Source: Virgibacillus_N oceani_A (GTDB lineage Bacteria > Bacillota > Bacilli > Bacillales > Amphibacillaceae). Taken from it: 64,000 nucleotides of DNA. The stretch lies in assembly GCA_041521345.1 (NCBI GenBank), contig JBGOHB010000017.1; one strand, given 5' to 3'. The notes under the pieces are model-generated. The model made no database searches. It saw only the letters and a program-made list of their open reading frames with translations, and was not told the origin of the DNA. Both the position numbers and the translations under genes were made by a program. Below, in pieces: positions 61,271-64,000 of this stretch. The stretch's first letter is position 1. Each line of letters starts with the position of its first letter.

Positions 61271-61609
61271 TTATCCCACTGATTTGAAGGCTTGTTCTAA
61301 AAAAGTCACTAGTTTTTCCTGTCCTTTCAGATGCTCGAAAACATCAAAAAGTAAATCAAATTCATCTTCTTTCATTTTTTTAGCCGAAACGCCCGCGATG
61401 TCAGCAAGTAATTTGAAAATATCGTCCTCCGCATCTGGCGCTCCTTCGATAAATTCCATCAGTAAAACGATATAATAATCATTATCAGATAAAAGCACGT
61501 TCCCTTCTTCATCTTTTGGTACATCTAATTCCAAAATTCTTTTTTTGAATCCTGTTTTTCGTACAATTCGCATCACTTTAAATAAGTCCGTGTTATTAAT
61601 GTTTCTCAT
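61271..61609 (-). CDS. tail assembly chaperone G part
   Basis: The 112-residue helical protein begins MRNINNTDLFKVMRIVRKTG and contains EDDIFKLLADIAGVSAKKMK, typical of tail chaperones between major tail and tape measure genes. AGGAGG precedes the ATG. Confidence 0.85.
   Translation of the reverse strand: MRNINNTDLFKVMRIVRKTGFKKRILELDVPKDEEGNVLLSDNDYYIVLLMEFIEGAPDAEDDIFKLLADIAGVSAKKMKEDEFDLLFDVFEHLKGQEKLVTFLEQAFKSVG
61298..61304 (-). promoter_or_regulatory. -1 programmed frameshift slippery heptamer TTTTTTA
   Basis: On the minus strand it reads AC-T TTT TTA-GAA in the G frame, fitting the X XXY YYZ rule. The -1 frame enters the T part without a stop. Confidence 0.82.
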
Positions 61610-61621
61610 GTCTTACCTCCT

Positions 61622-61650
61622 AAAAAAGAGCAAGGTTTCCCCTGCTCTTT
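61622..61650 (-). terminator. terminator-like hairpin between major tail gene and chaperone gene
   Basis: AAAGAGCA / TGCTCTTT with T run, 5 bases past the major tail stop. Confidence 0.65.
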
Positions 61651-61653
61651 GCA

Positions 61654-62397
61654 TTATTTTAGTTTTTCGATCAGATCAGCTTTATTCATCGAGGGATAAC
61701 CCTCTATTCCTGCATCCTTTGCTTTTGTTCTTAGTTCGGCAACAGTGTGATTGGAAAAGTCATTCGTTTCCACGCTTAAAGTGGTAGTTTGCGCTCCATT
61801 TGTTGAGGGATACATTATTTTGTAGCCCGGATGATCCCCTGCATCCTCGGCATTTGCACTCGCCCGGAATGTGATAGGCAGGGTATTATCTCCCTCGTCC
61901 TCGTATGATGCTGATATGCCTTCTATGCTGATTGCATTTTCCAGCAGTATGATCACAGGCTTTGTTTTGCCTGATAAGCGCCCGATGTAGGCTATATTCT
62001 CGATGTAGTCAGTGTCCTCTACATAGGTTCGGGGCTTGATAACATCGTATTGCGGATTCTCCTTGTCCACATCAGCCGTAGCAATTGCACGCTTTAAGTT
62101 ATCGATTGTATACTCTTTTAAATTGGTCACCAATTGTGCGTTATGCGCGCTTTGAAAATCCAACCCTTTTACGGACGTGCGAACACCGTCCATTTCCGGC
62201 TGATACCATTCGACTTCTACGGTAAATTCATTACCGCCGTTTGTCGCTCCGAGTGGTTCGCCGCTTGGCAGCCCGTCCTCGTCCAATTCTAAAAATCCAT
62301 CTTGATCAAATGCTAGATTTGCATAAATAGCGCCGGCATCTAACAATAGATTTTCGGCGGTCTCTTTGCGGTAGCCGTTTGCTTTAGTTTTTACCAT
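61654..62397 (-). CDS. major tail protein with C-terminal SAP/HeH-like helix pair
   Basis: The 247-residue protein forms the tail tube: it starts VKTKANGYRKETAENLLLDA and has DTDYIENIAYIGRLSGKTKP. The last 35 residues, HTVAELRTKAKDAGIEGYPS then MNKADLIEKLK, form a helix-extension-helix of the SAP/Rho_N type. This add-on is also at the end of the 63704 gene product. AGGAGG precedes the ATG. Confidence 0.88.
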   Translation of the reverse strand: MVKTKANGYRKETAENLLLDAGAIYANLAFDQDGFLELDEDGLPSGEPLGATNGGNEFTVEVEWYQPEMDGVRTSVKGLDFQSAHNAQLVTNLKEYTIDNLKRAIATADVDKENPQYDVIKPRTYVEDTDYIENIAYIGRLSGKTKPVIILLENAISIEGISASYEDEGDNTLPITFRASANAEDAGDHPGYKIMYPSTNGAQTTTLSVETNDFSNHTVAELRTKAKDAGIEGYPSMNKADLIEKLK

Positions 62398-62401
62398 TTG
62401 C

Positions 62402-62809
62402 CTACCTCCTATAAGTCTGTAGTGTGCTTGTAACGTCTATACGTTGTACTTGTGGATCGTTATCCGGGACGTGTCCGATATTTGGAAACCCGGCTATGAT
62501 TAAGTTCTTATCATCCAAAAATCGAAAATGCTTCAATGCTTCAAATGTGCTATCTGCCATTTCAGAAACTCTTACCTGCGATGTGCCCTCCGGCTTATCC
62601 CAGTGAGATACTTCTAAAGTGTAATCCGTGCGATTTGGGACGGTGCTGTCAATTGGCAATAGCTTATACACCGAATAAGGATACGGCGTTTTTATCATTC
62701 TGCCATCCGACATGATTTGTTCAGGTGCTTGTGTGTCGTATAATGGGTATTCATTGGCACTATCCAAACGGTTGTGTAGCGCTTGTTTTAATGCAATAAA
62801 CTTACTCAT
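62402..62809 (-). CDS. phage tail terminator/minor structural protein
   Basis: The 135-residue protein lies between the gp10-like gene and the major tail gene, where the tail terminator is found. It starts MSKFIALKQALHNRLDSANE and ends VQRIDVTSTLQTYRR. It overlaps the gp10-like gene by 4 bases. The role is taken from position. Confidence 0.75.
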   Translation of the reverse strand: MSKFIALKQALHNRLDSANEYPLYDTQAPEQIMSDGRMIKTPYPYSVYKLLPIDSTVPNRTDYTLEVSHWDKPEGTSQVRVSEMADSTFEALKHFRFLDDKNLIIAGFPNIGHVPDNDPQVQRIDVTSTLQTYRR

Positions 62810-63126
62810 AATTTATACGCCTTTTCTGCGACTGTTCGTAAGTTACCCAGATTGTTCATGATGCCGGGATGCAGGTACTCATTCCCGTTTTTCTCAAGGA
62901 CAATCGGATAATCCTCCATAAATAAAGTGGAACCAATATAAACAGAATTGTCCTCAGCTTCATGTTCAATGCTGTTCAACAGTGAGCCGGTGTCTATTAA
63001 ATCCTTCGTTTGGATCACCTGTTTAACGTGAGATGCCCCAGCCATACCAATAGCAGTAAGCACGTTTTCATTTGCTTTATCCATAGCCGTTTTTACTTGC
63101 TTGCGATTGCTTTCAAATTTCATCAT
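62806..63126 (-). CDS. HK97 gp10-like protein
   Basis: The 106-residue protein has the gp10 pattern V-K-Q-V-I-Q-T-K-D-L-I-D-T-G-S-L-L-N-S-I, then YPIVLEKNGNEYLHPG. ATG 63126 is 9 bases from GGAG; the open frame extends to 63135. It is a head-tail joining or tail completion protein. Confidence 0.85.
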   Translation of the reverse strand: MMKFESNRKQVKTAMDKANENVLTAIGMAGASHVKQVIQTKDLIDTGSLLNSIEHEAEDNSVYIGSTLFMEDYPIVLEKNGNEYLHPGIMNNLGNLRTVAEKAYKL

Positions 63127-63430
63127 TGTAAACATCTCCTGTAAATTCTAGGGATATTTCTAGTTGCCTATCCATGTTGTTAGGATTATCTACATCTTTA
63201 ATGTCGTAGATTTCACCGTCAATAATCGCGCGGTCTGATATCTTGATGTCTTTAATCTCAAAAGTAATAAAAATATGACTGGACAATACGCCCAACCTGT
63301 CGGATGCAAGCACTTCATCCCCGCTTAATTTGTCGAGTGTGCCTTCTAATTCCGTATGATCCTGCCATTCTTGGCGAGTGCCGCCCATCCCGTCATCTAT
63401 AGTTTCATAGCGTTGTATTGTGATGTTCAT
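63113..63430 (-). CDS. phage head closure protein
   Basis: The 105-residue protein has the SPP1 gp16-like pattern GMGGTRQEWQDHTELEGTLD and ends in a beta strand. It plugs the portal channel. It overlaps both neighbours by a few bases. Confidence 0.88.
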   Translation of the reverse strand: MNITIQRYETIDDGMGGTRQEWQDHTELEGTLDKLSGDEVLASDRLGVLSSHIFITFEIKDIKISDRAIIDGEIYDIKDVDNPNNMDRQLEISLEFTGDVYNDEI

Positions 63431-63702
63431 AGTTTCCTACCTAGCCCATTTGTAATACTTGGCGGGAAGCTGTGCAGGAAGTTAATAGAGTGTCTCGACA
63501 ACGATTCTGCGGAAATGCCCGGACGATGTTCCATGTTGTACTGGATCATTTTTATTACGGTTATGTCACTCCATCCTACATACCCTTTTAAATAGTCGTA
63601 GACAATCGGTATCCACGCTTCAACGGCTTTATCCTTGGAGTCGTCCTTGATGCCTAGAGCGTCCTTCACTTGCCTTTTGGTTACTTGTATATTTTCAGTC
63701 AT
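63427..63702 (-). CDS. head-tail connector (gp6/gp15-like)
   Basis: The 91-residue helical protein has VTKRQVKDALGIKDDSKDKA and a second helical part with GISAESLSRHSINFLHSFPP. ATG 63702 follows AAGGGTGA; a GTG at 63711 is less likely. It forms part of the connector under the portal. Confidence 0.85.
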   Translation of the reverse strand: MTENIQVTKRQVKDALGIKDDSKDKAVEAWIPIVYDYLKGYVGWSDITVIKMIQYNMEHRPGISAESLSRHSINFLHSFPPSITNGLGRKL

Positions 63703-63703
63703 A

Positions 63704-63952
63704 TCAATCACCCTTAAAAAGTCCGATTAACTCGGCTTTAGTTGCGTTTGTTTGATATTCGATTCCCTCTTCTTCGAGTTCTTCTATTAGTTCTGCTTTG
63801 GTAAAACTATTTAAGTCGGTTTCTTGCGCTGTTTCCTCTTGTTCTGGTGCAGTTTTCCCCTCTTCTAAGGGTTTATATCCAAGTTCTTTGTAAACAACTC
63901 TATAAGCCTTATCTGTGGCTTCAATTGTTTTATTTCCGTTAGATATTTTCAT
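63704..63952 (-). CDS. small phage protein with C-terminal HeH/SAP-like motif
   Basis: The 82-residue protein starts KISNGNKTIEATDKAYRVVY and ends SFTKAELIEELEEEGIEYQT then NATKAELIGLFKGD. This helix-extension-helix is common in small proteins between capsid and connector genes and is echoed at the end of the major tail protein. GGAGG precedes the ATG. Confidence 0.78.
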   Translation of the reverse strand: MKISNGNKTIEATDKAYRVVYKELGYKPLEEGKTAPEQEETAQETDLNSFTKAELIEELEEEGIEYQTNATKAELIGLFKGD

Positions 63953-63967
63953 AGTTTGATTCCTCCT

Positions 63968-64000
63968 TAAAAAAATAGAGAGAGCGTTATGCCCTCTCTT
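63968..64000 (-). terminator. hairpin upstream of the 63704 gene
   Basis: AGAGAGGGC with GCTCTCTCT and a T run on the minus strand, presumably after the capsid gene beyond the edge. Confidence 0.65.

Larger units (their letters stand above)
50115..64000. mobile_element. siphovirus prophage, lysis-tail end (continues past the window)
   Basis: Gene order from right to left on the minus strand is head-tail connector, head closure, gp10-like, tail terminator, major tail, tail chaperones, tape measure, Dit, Tal-like, small protein, tail spike, XhlA, holin, amidase. This is a classical Siphoviridae late region. Capsid, terminase and integrase genes are not in the window. No disruption was seen in the genes present. 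Confidence 0.93.

Overview
The window looks like the chromosome of a low-GC Gram-positive of the family Bacillaceae, probably a halotolerant or marine genus near Oceanobacillus, Virgibacillus or Lentibacillus. The evidence is the sigW-rsiW-cdaA-cdaR-glmM-glmS gene order, a glmS ribozyme, an FMN riboswitch, a Spo0E-type small protein and strong AGGAGG ribosome binding sites. The genus is an inference; there is no rRNA gene to settle it.

Region 1 (1-10135) is an accessory island directly downstream of glmS, the classic Tn7 attachment neighbourhood. It starts with the end of an IS66-type element. It then holds an ECF-like sigma factor, a second ClpP, an epimerase, a decayed TnsE-like gene, a MerR/TipA-regulated ABC drug exporter, two small secreted proteins and a 5'-truncated APH(6)-type kinase. 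Eleven copies of a 20-bp motif occur in four arrays. Two arrays are spaced (three sites at 65/55 and 66/55 bp) and two are tandem (20-bp period). Each outermost copy lies 8 bp inside a TGT/ACA terminus. This is the design of Tn7 left and right ends, so I read the region as stacked Tn7-like elements or relics.

Region 2 (10136-31600) is mostly core chromosome: glmS with its ribozyme, the c-di-AMP operon (cdaA, cdaR, glmM), sigW-rsiW with a SigW promoter, arginase, a four-gene mevalonate operon, six tRNA genes, fabI, and a riboflavin operon under an FMN riboswitch. Oddities are a 52-bp hairpin minisatellite, a MITE-like element inside the mevalonate operon, a 152-bp tandem repeat that copies the 5' part of tRNA-Thr, and a riboflavin operon lacking ribD and the GTP cyclohydrolase II domain.

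Region 3 (31600-37550) has a decayed toxin-antitoxin pair, a ferredoxin-NADP reductase-like protein and a Fur-box-controlled siderophore uptake system (two FecCD permeases, lipoprotein, ATPase).

Region 4 (37550-50100) is a second accessory zone of small enzymes (NUDIX, LOG, MazG, GNAT, VOC, DinB), resistance and regulator genes, and pseudogenes. A short motif recurs between the small genes. Three RadC fragments bracket two gene sets. One set holds an ErmC-type rRNA methylase with a complete leader-peptide attenuator and a TetR gene whose promoter lies in a 21-bp-arm palindrome.

Region 5 (about 50115 to the end) is one end of a siphovirus prophage. It starts at a 3' fragment of a tRNA-Thr(GGT) gene (probable att site) and contains small phage ORFs, the lysis genes, an EpsG-like polymerase in reverse orientation (a moron), tail spike, tail-tip proteins, tape measure, tail chaperones with a -1 slippery site, major tail protein and head-tail joining proteins. 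The capsid, packaging and integrase genes must lie beyond the right edge.
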